64,000 bases of DNA, from contig JAWKYB010000002.1 of assembly GCA_041396705.1 (NCBI GenBank), forward strand, positions 372,001 to 436,000, read 5' to 3'. The position numbers and the translations under genes are program-made. Shown here in pieces: positions 48,652 through 57,010 of this stretch (position 1 is its first letter; every line of letters starts with the position of its first letter). Source of the stretch: Alphaproteobacteria bacterium. Its GTDB lineage: Bacteria; Pseudomonadota; Alphaproteobacteria; CALKHQ01. The notes beneath the pieces were generated by a model that was not told the origin of the DNA, ran no database searches, and saw only the letters and a list, made by a program, of their open reading frames with translations.

Positions 48652-51249
48652 TCAGCGCGCCTCGGAGCGCAGCCGGGCGAGCAGGCTCAGCGTCGGCACG
48701 CCGTCCGGCTGCAGCCCCTCGGCGGTCTGGTAGGCGCGGATCGCCTGTGCCGTGCGGCGGCCGGCGACCCCGTCGGGTGAGCCGCTCGGATAGCCGAGCG
48801 CGTTGAGAATGGTCTGGATCTCCTGGATCGCCGCCGCGCTCAGCGGGGCCGGCGCGATGAAGTCCGACGTGGTCTCGGTCGCGACCTGCTGCGTCGCGTC
48901 CGGCGTCACCGTGATGATGGTGGGCGTGGTCGAGCCGGTCGGCGCGGGCGCGACGACGATGGTCTGCCCGCCGGTGCCGGGCGTGGCCGGCTGCGGCGTG
49001 CTCGGTACGGCGATCGGCTCGCCGAGGGCCGGCGGCTGCGCCGCTGCGTTGGTGGAGTCCGCCGGCTGCGCGGCGGCGTCGGCCTGACTGTCGGCTGCAC
49101 CGTCGGCTGCACCGTCGGGGGCCGGCTGGTCGGCGCTGCCGATCGTACCGTCCAGCGTCGCCTGCAAACCATAGAGCTTGGTGTCGGTGGGCGGCGGCGC
49201 GTCCATCATCTCGCGCGCCGTCTGCAGCTGGTCCGGCGACAGGCGGTTCTCCAGGGCCGCGACCCGTTCCGCCGCCTGCGGGAACTCCTGCTCCGCCGCC
49301 CGGCTGAACCAGAGATAGGCGAGCAGCGGGCTGCGATCGACGCCAAGGCCGGAGTCGTAGAGCTGGGCGAGTTCGTACTCCGCCTCCGCCACCCGCGCAT
49401 CGGCGGCGGCGCGGAACAGCTCGGCGGCATCGTCGTAATTCTGCGGCCACAGGTCGCCGTCGCGATAGATCTTGCCGAGCCGCAGGCTCGCCTCGGGCAG
49501 GCCGCTTTCCGAGGCGCTGATGTACCAGGCCATGGCGATCAGCGGGTCGGGGTCGACGCCCTGGCCGGCCTCGTACAGCGTGCCGAGCAGATACTGGGCC
49601 TCCGCATCCGCGTTGACGGCCGCTTCCTCGAGCCAGCGATAGGCGTTGCGCGTGTCGGGCGTCACCCCGTCGCCGTTCAGGTAGCGCTGGCCCAGCATGC
49701 GCTGCGCCGCGGCATCGCCTGCCTCCGCCTGCGCCTGCAGCGCCGCGATCTCGGCCGGCAGCGCATCCGCGGCCGGCGGTACCGCGGTGTCCGGCGTGTC
49801 GTCCGCCGCAGCCGTCGATGCCGGCGGCGGGGTGGGCTCCGCCGGTGCCGGCGCGTCGACCCCGCGCGTTGCGCCGGCCGCATCGGCCGTGTCGCTGGCC
49901 TCCGGCGCGGCCGGCGGCTCCGGCGGGGTCTGCGCCGGCATGTCCGCCGTTTCGGCGGTCGCGGCGGTGGCGACGTCGTCGGTCGAGTCCGGCCGGTCCG
50001 TCGTCGCCGCATCGCTTGCCGCCGCGGTGTCGCCGGCCGGCGCGTCCGGCCCGGTGGCGGTATCGACGCCGCCGCTGCCCTCGGCCGGTACGGCCGCGCC
50101 CTGGCCGTCGTCGACCTGCTCCGGCTCGTTGCCGAGCCAGCTGTCGATCTGGCCGGCGACCGCCTGATAGGCGTCGTCGGCGGTCCGGGCGATGTCGTCG
50201 GTGACTTGGTCGATCGAGGTGTCGGGGTTGAGCCACGTGTAACCGAGCACGCCGACCACGGCGAGCGCGGCCAGCCCGACGACGCCGGCCAGCCCCTTGA
50301 CCAGCCAGCCGCCCGCGCCGCGGCGGCGACGGCTGCGCCCGGCGGCACCGTCGGCATTGCGGCGGCGCGCCTGTGCGGCTGCGATTGCCTGCTCCAGCTC
50401 GTCGTCGCCCTCGTCGGGGCGCAGCAGCGGCTCGCCCGGCGCGGGCGTTTCGTCGGCCAGCAGCGACCGCGGTTCGGGCGCCGGCGTCTCGACGACCGCC
50501 GGGGCCGGCGGCACCGCCGGCGGTGGCTGCAGCACGGGCTCGCGCGGACCGGACTGCGGCTCGCGCGGCATCGACGCGGCGAAGGGCGGCGTCTCCGGCA
50601 GCGGCGGCGGGGCCGCGGACGTGCGCGGTGCCGCGAATGCGGCCGCCGCGACCGGGGTTGCCGTCGCGCCGCCGGCCGCAGCCCGGCGCACCGCATCGAT
50701 GCGCCCGCTCCAGCGCGGGCTCGACACCGCGCTCGCCAGCGAGCCGGCAAGCGCCGCCAGCGCGCCGGCCAGGTCGCCGTCGGCCGCCATGTCGACGGGT
50801 GCCGTGCTGAAGGGCGCAGGTGCGGGTCCGGGCGAGGGTGTCGCGAAGGCGTCGCGCGGCGGCTCCGCGGCGGCGAATGGCGAGGGCCGGGATGCCGCCG
50901 CCTCGTCGGGCCCGCCCGCGATCACGGTGGCATCGGGGTCGATCGGGCCACCCTGCGGCTCCGGCGGAAAGCGACCGCCGGCCGGCATCCGGCCGGGCAT
51001 GTAGGTGGTCAGTTCCTCGGGCGATACCGGTTCGGCCGGCGCCGAGGCGAGGCCGGGCCCGTGCGGCGGCGCATCGAACGGGCTGTCGCTCGTCGACGCC
51101 TCGTCCGGCTCGGGCTGTGCGATGGCATCGCCGAGGGTGCGCGCCAGCCAGTCTTCCAGCGACATGCCGGAGGCTTCCGCCGCGGCACGCGCCACCTGCA
51201 GGGTGTCTTCGTCCAGCGCGTTGATGTCGAATGAGCGGGAGCCTGCCAT
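48652..51249 (-). CDS. PodJ-like polarity/localisation protein: RHH-like start, TM, Sel1 repeats, peptidoglycan-binding end
   Basis: An 865-residue bitopic protein. Residues 1-45 (SFDINALDEDTLQVARAAAEASGMSLEDWLARTLGDAI) look like a ribbon-helix-helix-type helix pair. A long Pro/Ala-rich acidic cytoplasmic region follows, then a single transmembrane helix near 313-337 (VKGLAGVVGLAALAVVGVLGY) after an Arg cluster. Periplasmic Sel1-like repeats run from about 500 to 660 (AAAQRMLGQRYLNGDGVTPD, AEAQYLLGTLYEAGQGVDPD). A PG_binding_1 domain closes the chain (IQEIQTILNALGYPSGSPDGVAGRRTAQAIRAYQ). This order matches Caulobacter PodJ, although the cytoplasmic coiled coil is replaced by low-complexity sequence. 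Confidence 0.82.
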   Translation of the reverse strand: MAGSRSFDINALDEDTLQVARAAAEASGMSLEDWLARTLGDAIAQPEPDEASTSDSPFDAPPHGPGLASAPAEPVSPEELTTYMPGRMPAGGRFPPEPQGGPIDPDATVIAGGPDEAAASRPSPFAAAEPPRDAFATPSPGPAPAPFSTAPVDMAADGDLAGALAALAGSLASAVSSPRWSGRIDAVRRAAAGGATATPVAAAAFAAPRTSAAPPPLPETPPFAASMPREPQSGPREPVLQPPPAVPPAPAVVETPAPEPRSLLADETPAPGEPLLRPDEGDDELEQAIAAAQARRRNADGAAGRSRRRRGAGGWLVKGLAGVVGLAALAVVGVLGYTWLNPDTSIDQVTDDIARTADDAYQAVAGQIDSWLGNEPEQVDDGQGAAVPAEGSGGVDTATGPDAPAGDTAAASDAATTDRPDSTDDVATAATAETADMPAQTPPEPPAAPEASDTADAAGATRGVDAPAPAEPTPPPASTAAADDTPDTAVPPAADALPAEIAALQAQAEAGDAAAQRMLGQRYLNGDGVTPDTRNAYRWLEEAAVNADAEAQYLLGTLYEAGQGVDPDPLIAMAWYISASESGLPEASLRLGKIYRDGDLWPQNYDDAAELFRAAADARVAEAEYELAQLYDSGLGVDRSPLLAYLWFSRAAEQEFPQAAERVAALENRLSPDQLQTAREMMDAPPPTDTKLYGLQATLDGTIGSADQPAPDGAADGAADSQADAAAQPADSTNAAAQPPALGEPIAVPSTPQPATPGTGGQTIVVAPAPTGSTTPTIITVTPDATQQVATETTSDFIAPAPLSAAAIQEIQTILNALGYPSGSPDGVAGRRTAQAIRAYQTAEGLQPDGVPTLSLLARLRSEAR

Positions 51250-51271
51250 GGCCTGGGACGTGTCCGTTGCT

Positions 51272-51529
51272 TCAGGTTGCGTGGGCCGGCCCGCCGCGGT
51301 CGTAGCCCTGGCCCAGTGCGCGATCGAGCTTCGCTTCCATGCGGGCGACCGCAGCGGCCACGCCGTCGTCGGCAGCGGCGACAAGGCCGGCCTGCTCCGC
51401 CGCGGCGCTCAGGATGGCGACGGCGATCCATTGCGCCACCGGCATGCCGGCCTGGTGGGCCGCGATGCGCGCCGCACGCAGCGCTTCCTCGCCGAGTTCG
51501 ATGCCGTGCTGGGTCCGATCCGTCGGCAT
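51272..51529 (-). CDS. Small protein with RHH-like helix pair, related to the N-terminus of its neighbour
   Basis: An 85-residue protein. GIELGEEALRAARIAAHQAGMPVAQWIAVAILSAAAEQAG aligns with the first 45 residues of the downstream PodJ-like protein (same spacing of ARxAA, AGM, W and a closing hydrophobic helix). It then has a short coiled-coil tail (VAAAVARMEAKLDRALGQGYD). ATG 51529 follows a GGGAG site; an in-frame GTG lies at 51547. It is located 22 bases upstream of the PodJ-like gene on the same strand, so co-expression is likely. It may be a partner that heterodimerises with the N-terminus of the large protein. Confidence 0.68.
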   Translation of the reverse strand: MPTDRTQHGIELGEEALRAARIAAHQAGMPVAQWIAVAILSAAAEQAGLVAAADDGVAAAVARMEAKLDRALGQGYDRGGPAHAT

Positions 51530-51650
51530 GTCGGTGCGCACTCCCACCTTCTCGAGCCCGTCGCGGCGCGGCGCCGCCGTTGGGCAGCCGGCCCGACCGC
51601 TCCAGCGTCACGCGGACCGCATGGCAAGCGGGCGCGACCGGGACTCGCGC

Positions 51651-52664
51651 TCAGCCGCCCATGCGACGCAGTATAGCGGCCAGATCCGCCTCGGTGTCAT
51701 AACGAATTACCACGCTGCCACCTTTTCGGCCCGGCTTCAGCGTCACCGGGCGCTGCAAGGCGGCGCCGAGGCGTCCGGCCCAGTCCTCGAGAACGGCCGT
51801 GGGCGCAGGCGCCATGGCGGCGGGCGTCATGGCCGCCGGGCGGTCGGCGCGCTTCAGCAATTCCTCGGTCTGCCGCACGGTGAGGCCGCGGGCGACCACC
51901 AGCCCGGCCAGCCCCTCGGGGTCCGCCGCGCTGACCAGGAGCCGGGCGTGGCCGACGCTGAGCCGGCCGTCGTGCAGCATGGCGCGCACCGCCTCGGGCA
52001 GGCGCAGCAGCCGCAGCATATGGGCGACGTGGCTGCGGCTCTTGCCGACGCGGCGGGCCAGGTCGTCCTGGGTGTAGCCGTGCCGGTCGAGCAGCAGCTG
52101 GTAGGCCTGCGCCTCCTCCAGCGGCGGCAGGTCGGCGCGCTGGATATTCTCGACCAGCGCCACCTCGGCCATGCGGCTATCGTCCAGGCTGCGGACGACC
52201 GCCGGCACCGTGGCGAGGCCGGCGATCCGGGCAGCGCGCCAGCGCCGCTCGCCGGCGACAAGCTGGTAGGGGCCGGCATCGCCGGTGCGCGGACGCAGCA
52301 CCACCGGCTGGATCACGCCCTGGGCGGCGATCGACGCGGCCAGCGCCGCAAGCTCGTCCTCGTCGAAGCTGCGCCGCGGCTGGTCCGGGTTCGGCGCGAT
52401 CGCGTCGACCGGCACCTCGACCACGGCGTCGCCCGGGCCGGGACTGTCGGCGGCGGCCGCGGCCAGCGCCGGCGGCGGCGCCTGGACGGCAGTCGGCGTC
52501 GCGACGCCCGGCGCTTCGGGCGGCGCGCCAGCCGGTTCGCCGGGGGCGACGCGGTCGCGCGAAGTCACCACCGCGCCGGCCGGCGCGTGGACGAGCCGGC
52601 TCAGCCAGTCGTCGGGGCCGGTGTCGTGCGGATCGGCATTGTCGGCCTGATGGTCTGCGGTCAT
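51651..52664 (-). CDS. ParB-family partition protein (solo, no adjacent parA)
   Basis: A 337-residue protein. About 85 Ala/Pro-rich residues precede the ParB/Spo0J core: VPVDAIAPNPDQPRRSFDEDELAALAASIAAQGVIQPVVLRP, the CTP-binding GERRWRAA box and VENIQRADLPPLEEAQAYQLL. A helix-turn-helix DNA-binding domain (TQDDLARRVGKSRSHVAHMLRLLRLP) and a C-terminal dimerisation end follow. In most alphaproteobacteria parA and gidAB sit beside parB; here they do not. It could be a secondary or relocated ParB. It is followed on the same strand by the PodJ-like pair, hinting at a cell-pole connection. The nearest parS-like site is at 36619. Confidence 0.9.
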   Translation of the reverse strand: MTADHQADNADPHDTGPDDWLSRLVHAPAGAVVTSRDRVAPGEPAGAPPEAPGVATPTAVQAPPPALAAAAADSPGPGDAVVEVPVDAIAPNPDQPRRSFDEDELAALAASIAAQGVIQPVVLRPRTGDAGPYQLVAGERRWRAARIAGLATVPAVVRSLDDSRMAEVALVENIQRADLPPLEEAQAYQLLLDRHGYTQDDLARRVGKSRSHVAHMLRLLRLPEAVRAMLHDGRLSVGHARLLVSAADPEGLAGLVVARGLTVRQTEELLKRADRPAAMTPAAMAPAPTAVLEDWAGRLGAALQRPVTLKPGRKGGSVVIRYDTEADLAAILRRMGG

Positions 52665-52754
52665 GGGGGCGTCCCGCTGGTTCTGTCGGGTGGTCGCGCG
52701 GCGGCCGCCCGGCTTGAAGCCGGACCGCCGCGCCTGTAGTTTATCGCGCCACGT

Positions 52755-52829
52755 TGGGGTGTCGCCAAGCGGTAAGGCACCGGTTTTTGGTACCGGCATT
52801 CGCAGGTTCGAATCCTGCCACCCCAGCCA
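52755..52829 (+). tRNA. tRNA-Gln (anticodon TTG)
   Basis: A complete cloverleaf. The acceptor arm TGGGGTG pairs with CACCCCA, the D-arm holds AAGCGGTAAGG, the anticodon loop is TTTTTGGTA with TTG, the T-arm is GCAGGTTCGAATCCTGC, and the 3' end is GCCA with CCA encoded (52827-52829). It lies between the divergent-side start of parB and the 133-aa gene. Confidence 0.97.
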
Positions 52830-52871
52830 TTCCCGTCGGCGGACAGCGAAATGGCCCGCCGCGCGCGGGCC

Positions 52872-53273
52872 TCAGCGCTTCTTTCCGGTGACGCGCTGGT
52901 ACAGGGCCTGCAGATAGCGGCTGTCGGACTGGGAGAACTCGCCCTCGGCGATGTCCTCGCGATAGCTCTCCAGCTCGGCCCGCGTTTCGTCGCTGACGCT
53001 GTGCTTGCCCAGCAGTTCGTCGATCAGCGCGAGGTCGCCGCTGGTCGAGGCCGGGGCCTGGTCGAAACCGGCCGCATCGTCCGCCGGCTCGTCGTGGTGG
53101 TCGTAGCCGTCGTCGTCCTCGCCCGGCGCCTGGACCAGCAGCATGTCCCAGTTCACCTCGGCCTCGGTCATCTGGGTCCTGATCTCGCGCGCGGCGGCCA
53201 GGACTTCCTGGTCGCTGTCGCTCAGCAGGCGTTCCAGCGATGCCAGGAATGCGTCGCGGTCGATCTCGCTCAT
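52872..53273 (-). CDS. Acidic hypothetical protein, 133 aa
   Basis: ATG 53273 has GAGG upstream. The N-terminal 55 residues are helical and charged (IDRDAFLASLERLLSDSDQEVLAAAREIRTQMTEAEVNWDMLL). A disordered Asp/His/Pro segment follows, then a second helical block (LIDELLGKHSVSDETRAELESYREDIAEGEFSQSDSRYLQALYQRV). No cysteine, signal or membrane segment. The block resembles small cytoplasmic alphaproteobacterial proteins of unknown role. Monocistronic or first after phnX on the same strand; function unknown. Confidence 0.78.
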   Translation of the reverse strand: MSEIDRDAFLASLERLLSDSDQEVLAAAREIRTQMTEAEVNWDMLLVQAPGEDDDGYDHHDEPADDAAGFDQAPASTSGDLALIDELLGKHSVSDETRAELESYREDIAEGEFSQSDSRYLQALYQRVTGKKR

Positions 53274-53354
53274 GCGGCCTCTTTCCGATCGGGTTCAAGC
53301 GGCGCGCATCATGGTCGAGGCCGGCCCGCACCGCAAACCCCTTGTGCGCCCTCG

Positions 53355-54137
53355 TTAGCCCGGATCGAGCAGGGCGACCAGCGCCGGCAGGTCTGCGACG
53401 GTGTCGATCACGTGGTCGGCACCGGCACGCCTCAGGCGTTCGGCCGCGGCATCGCGCAGCCCGGCGACCGCGTCCGGCGCCATCGCCAGCAGCTGCTCCG
53501 GCGTGCGCCCGACATAGTTGCCGCTGAGCGCGACGCCGACGGTAACGCAGCCTGCCGCCACCCCTTCGGCGATGCCGGGCTCGGTGTCGTCGACCTTGAT
53601 CGCCAGCGCCGGCGCCGCGATGTCGAGCGCGGCAAGGCAGGCCTGCATCGCCTCCGGGCCCGGCCGGCCGCCGGCGACGTCGTCGGCACAGACCAGGCAG
53701 TCGGGCGCATAGCCCTGGGCGGCGGCGACCGGCAGGATGCGCGCCATGATCGAGCGGGTGTAGCCGGTGGTCGACCCGATCCTGAGGCCGCGGGCGCGCA
53801 GCGCCGCCACCGCCGGCCCGGCGCCGGGCACCAGCGCGGCATGGCGGGACGCCACCTCCTCGTTCAGCGGCACGAAGACGCGAAACACCTGGTCGACGGC
53901 GCGCTCGTCCGGCGCCGCACCGTGCGCCTCGGTCCACTGCGCGCCGATGTGCGGCAGCGCCAGCAGCGCGCGGATGTGGTCGCGCTTCGGTAGGCCCATC
54001 GGGCCGCGGGCGTCGTCGATACTGGCGGCGACGCCGAAGGCGGCGAGCGCCTCGACGAATGCGCCCATCGGCGCGAAGCAGCCGAAATCGATGACGGTGC
54101 CGGCCCAGTCGAACACCACAGCCTGGAATCGGGGCAT
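53355..54137 (-). CDS. phnX: Phosphonoacetaldehyde hydrolase (phosphonatase)
   Basis: A 260-residue HAD-family enzyme that cleaves phosphonoacetaldehyde to acetaldehyde and phosphate. It has the HAD nucleophile DWAGT with Asp10 and the phosphonatase-specific cap lysine in MGLPKRDHIRALL (Lys51), which forms the Schiff base. Further motifs are GSTTGYTRSIM and VKVDDT-type metal residues (IKVDDTEPGIAEG). ATG 54137 has GGGAGA upstream. It is preceded on the same strand, 17 bases away, by an FAD oxidoreductase linked to phosphonate catabolism. The usual transaminase phnW is not nearby. Confidence 0.94.
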   Translation of the reverse strand: MPRFQAVVFDWAGTVIDFGCFAPMGAFVEALAAFGVAASIDDARGPMGLPKRDHIRALLALPHIGAQWTEAHGAAPDERAVDQVFRVFVPLNEEVASRHAALVPGAGPAVAALRARGLRIGSTTGYTRSIMARILPVAAAQGYAPDCLVCADDVAGGRPGPEAMQACLAALDIAAPALAIKVDDTEPGIAEGVAAGCVTVGVALSGNYVGRTPEQLLAMAPDAVAGLRDAAAERLRRAGADHVIDTVADLPALVALLDPG

Positions 54138-54154
54138 GCCGGTCTCCCTTCGGC

Positions 54155-55276
54155 TCAGTCGTACAGCCCGGCGACGGTCTCCTCGCCGATCGCGAAGGCG
54201 GTGGAGGCGCCGGCCCCGCAGGTGACGATGACGATGCGGGTGGCATCGTCGGGCCGGTCGGTCAGCCGCCAGCGGTCGTCGGCGCTGGCATAGGTGCCGA
54301 TCCAGCGTGCGGCGACGCTGCGGGCGCCGAGGTCGAGCACGCGGTCCATCTCGTCGAGGATCAGGTCGTCGACGGCGGCGGCGGCGAACGGGTCGGGCGT
54401 CGGCGCATAGACATGGCTGTCGCCGACCACCAGCGTGCCGTCGGCCGACTGCACCACGATCAGGTGCACGCCGGCGGCGCGGTGGTCGGCCTGTTCCGCG
54501 TCGAGCCGAGCCTTCAGCGGCGCCGCCTGCGCCAGGTCGGCGTAGCCGCGGTAGCGGGCGAGCCCGAGGTCGGACATCACCGCGGCACCGAGCCGGACCG
54601 GCGCCGCTGGGGCGACGCGCAGCATCTGCAACTTGCAGCGGGTGACGCCATAACCGGCGATCCGCCCGGCAAACAGGCCATGGAAGTCGTCGCCGGGGCA
54701 GACGACGACCGTTTCCGCGGCGAAGGGACCCCGCGAGGTCTCGATCCGCGGCGCCGCGACCGCGTGCACATGGGTGGCCCAGCGGAAGGCGACGCCGTGC
54801 GCCTCGGCCAGCCAGGCGGCCAGCCGCGGCAGCGCCTGCGCCGATTCCACGCGCAGTTCGTGCGGCGAATGCAGCGCGGCGGTGACGGCGCCGGTGCGCA
54901 ACGCCGGCACCAGCACCGCCGCCGCGGCGGGCGACAGCCGGCGGCAACCCGCCGCCATGTCGGTGGCCATGAAAGCGTCGATCACCGCCTCGGCCTCCGG
55001 CCGGCGCGCCGTCACCACGAGCCCGTCGTGCAGGATCGGGATTCCCGCTGCCGCGGCCACCTCGGCCCAAACGTCGCGCGTATGCCGTGCCATCGCCCAG
55101 CAGTCGCCGGCGGCCTGGCCCGTGACCGTGATGAAGCCGAAGTTGCGGATCGAGGCGCCGTTGGCGCGGGCGTCGCGGTCGAACACGACGACGCGCTTGC
55201 CGCGCAGCGCGGCGGCACGGGCATGGGCCAGCCCGACGATGCCGGCGCCGACGATGGCCACGTCATAACTGGTCAA
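54155..55276 (-). CDS. Phosphonate-associated FAD-dependent oxidoreductase (TIGR03364/HpnW type)
   Basis: A 373-residue DAO-family flavoenzyme with the Rossmann motif YDVAIVGAGIVGLAHARAAALRG at the start. Specific strings RNFGFITVTGQ, CPGDDFHGLF and LGDSHVYAPTPDPF-like (VVGDSHVYAPTPDPF) fit the oxidases found next to phnX. Such enzymes have been linked to oxidising N-methylated or related 2-aminoethylphosphonates to phosphonoacetaldehyde. The start is most likely TTG 55276 behind GAAGGAAC, giving the canonical N-terminus. Together with phnX it would form a two-step phosphonate degradation path without PhnW; this is inference. Confidence 0.86.
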   Translation of the reverse strand: MTSYDVAIVGAGIVGLAHARAAALRGKRVVVFDRDARANGASIRNFGFITVTGQAAGDCWAMARHTRDVWAEVAAAAGIPILHDGLVVTARRPEAEAVIDAFMATDMAAGCRRLSPAAAAVLVPALRTGAVTAALHSPHELRVESAQALPRLAAWLAEAHGVAFRWATHVHAVAAPRIETSRGPFAAETVVVCPGDDFHGLFAGRIAGYGVTRCKLQMLRVAPAAPVRLGAAVMSDLGLARYRGYADLAQAAPLKARLDAEQADHRAAGVHLIVVQSADGTLVVGDSHVYAPTPDPFAAAAVDDLILDEMDRVLDLGARSVAARWIGTYASADDRWRLTDRPDDATRIVIVTCGAGASTAFAIGEETVAGLYD

Positions 55277-55430
55277 ACGGTCGTTCCTTCGCTGCCTGCC
55301 ATGGGCACCGGCATCCGATAGCACATCATCGCGGCGGGCCTTGACGACGGTTGCGTGACATGTGCCGGCGAACTTTCCCGCTGCACGCCGCATCCTGAGT
55401 TCTGATAGGGTGCGGCTTCGGGAGGGCGGC

Positions 55431-56444
55431 GTGGAGCACGGCAAACTCGCGGAAAGGCAGGCGGCGCGCGACGGCGCCCTGGCGCGGGCGGCGATGAACG
55501 GCTGCGCCGAGAGCTTCTGCCTGCTGTTCGAGCGCTATCGCCCGCGCCTCTATGCCGCCGCGGTCGGTCTGCTGGGCTACGGCAGCGATGCCGAGGACGC
55601 GGTCCACGACACATTCCTGGCGGCCATCGGCAAGCTGCGCCAGTTGCGCGATCCGCTGGCGGTCGGCGGGTGGCTGTACGCGATCCTGCGCAACCGCTGC
55701 CTGATGCAACGGCGGCGCAGCCGACCGCAGGTGGGCGGGGACCAGGCGGATCGGCACTTTCGCGAGATGCCGGACGAAGACCGGATCGAGAGCCGGATCG
55801 AACGCCGCGAATTGCGCGCGTGGGTCTGGTCGGCCCTGCAGCATCTGCCCGAATCCCTGCGCGCCACCGTCGTCCTTCGTTACTTCGGCTCCTGCGACAG
55901 CTATGGCGAGGTTGCGGCAATCCTCGGCGTTCCCGTCGGCACCGTCCGCAGCCGGTTGTCGGATGCCAAGGCGCGGCTGGCAGAGCTGCTTCTCGCCGCC
56001 GCCGGCGGCGGCGATGCCGAGGCCGAGGCCTGTCAGGCCGAACGTAAGGCATTCTATGAGGACGGGTTCAAGGAACTCTATCGCGGACGGCGCGATGCCT
56101 TCCTTTCGCACTATGCCGACGACCTGCACCTCGTGTGGTCGACCGGAACGCAGTCGCGCGGGCGGGCACATTTCGACGTCGAGATGGATAGCGATCTGGC
56201 CACGGGCGTGCGCTTCGACCCGCGGCGGATCATGGCCAGCGGGAACCTGACCGTGATCGAGGGGCCGCTGCAGAACCCGCCGGAGCAGCCCGACCTCTGC
56301 CCGCCGGCCTGCGTGCTGGTGATGCAGGAGGGCGCGCGCCAGGTGCAGCGTCTGCACATCCATCTGTCGCCGCGGCCGCTGCGACCATCCGATGACAATC
56401 GCGTGAACATGCCGAAAGCCGGGGCCGCCGCCGAACTTTGGTGA
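55431..56444 (+). CDS. ECF sigma factor with C-terminal SnoaL-like domain
   Basis: A 337-residue sigma-70 family protein. Region 2 covers about residues 15-90 (SFCLLFERYRPRLYAAAVGLLGYGSDAEDAVHDTFLAA). Region 4 is about 110-180 (LQHLPESLRATVVLRYFGSCDSYGEVAAILGVPVGTVRSRLSDAKARL). The remaining 150 residues form a SnoaL/NTF2-like fold (FYEDGFKELYRGRRDAFLSHYADDLHLVWSTGT). ECF groups with this extension have no separate anti-sigma factor; the extension controls activity. A carboxymuconolactone-decarboxylase-like gene follows, as in ECF41-type loci. GTG 55431 has GGGAGG upstream. Confidence 0.88.
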   Translation: MEHGKLAERQAARDGALARAAMNGCAESFCLLFERYRPRLYAAAVGLLGYGSDAEDAVHDTFLAAIGKLRQLRDPLAVGGWLYAILRNRCLMQRRRSRPQVGGDQADRHFREMPDEDRIESRIERRELRAWVWSALQHLPESLRATVVLRYFGSCDSYGEVAAILGVPVGTVRSRLSDAKARLAELLLAAAGGGDAEAEACQAERKAFYEDGFKELYRGRRDAFLSHYADDLHLVWSTGTQSRGRAHFDVEMDSDLATGVRFDPRRIMASGNLTVIEGPLQNPPEQPDLCPPACVLVMQEGARQVQRLHIHLSPRPLRPSDDNRVNMPKAGAAAELW

Positions 56445-56511
56445 GGCCGGACGCATCCTTCCCAGCGGGCGAGCCACCGTTCGTCCGCAAACAAGGATGG
56501 AGTTCCGACAG

Positions 56512-56973
56512 ATGAGGATCGTGTTTGCCACTCGCACGCGCACGCCGGCCGCAAGCGCCGCCCTGCTGGCTGCCGTCGCCGCGTTCGCGCCGGCCGTCGC
56601 CGACGAACCCGCGGATGCCCTGGCCAGGACATTGGCCGAGATCGAGGGCGTCTTCGGCCGGGTCCCCGGCTTCCTGGAACATTTCCCCGATGCGGCGCTG
56701 CCCGGTGCCTGGGACGAGCTGAAGGCGATCGAGCTGCAGGACGGGGCGTTGGACGTGCGGACGAAGGCGTTGATCGCCCTGGCCGTCGCGGCGCAGATCC
56801 CTTGCCAATATTGCATCTGGGAAGACACCAATGCGGCACGCCAGGCCGGCGCCACCGACGCCCAGATCGAGGAAGCGGTACTGGTCGCCGCGCTGGAGCG
56901 ACATTGGAGCACATTCCTGAACGGCATGCAGGTCGATCTCGACCAGTTCAAGCACGATCTCGGCGGCGAGTGA
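56512..56973 (+). CDS. Exported carboxymuconolactone-decarboxylase/AhpD-like protein
   Basis: A 153-residue protein. The signal peptide runs to about residue 30 (AASAALLAAVAAFAPAVADE). The CMD/AhpD-fold core is VFGRVPGFLEHFPDAALPGAWDELK, then VRTKALIALAVAAQIPCQYCIWEDTNAARQAGATDAQIEEAVLVAAL, with the redox pair C-x-x-C near residues 98-101. Proteins of this type beside SnoaL-tailed ECF sigma factors are regular members of the regulon. Export is unusual for this fold and suggests periplasmic peroxide or thiol chemistry. The start is ATG 56512 because its GGATGGAG site is better spaced than that of ATG 56497. Confidence 0.88.
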   Translation: MRIVFATRTRTPAASAALLAAVAAFAPAVADEPADALARTLAEIEGVFGRVPGFLEHFPDAALPGAWDELKAIELQDGALDVRTKALIALAVAAQIPCQYCIWEDTNAARQAGATDAQIEEAVLVAALERHWSTFLNGMQVDLDQFKHDLGGE

Positions 56974-57010
56974 CTGCGTCGGCCGCTTCCGCAGCAGCAG
57001 GAGGATGGGA

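Noticed and set aside
55377..55430. ECF-type autoregulatory promoter in front of the sigma factor gene
   Set aside because: No convincing TGTCACA/CGTC-type pair or GGAAC/GTC pair at correct spacing could be found.
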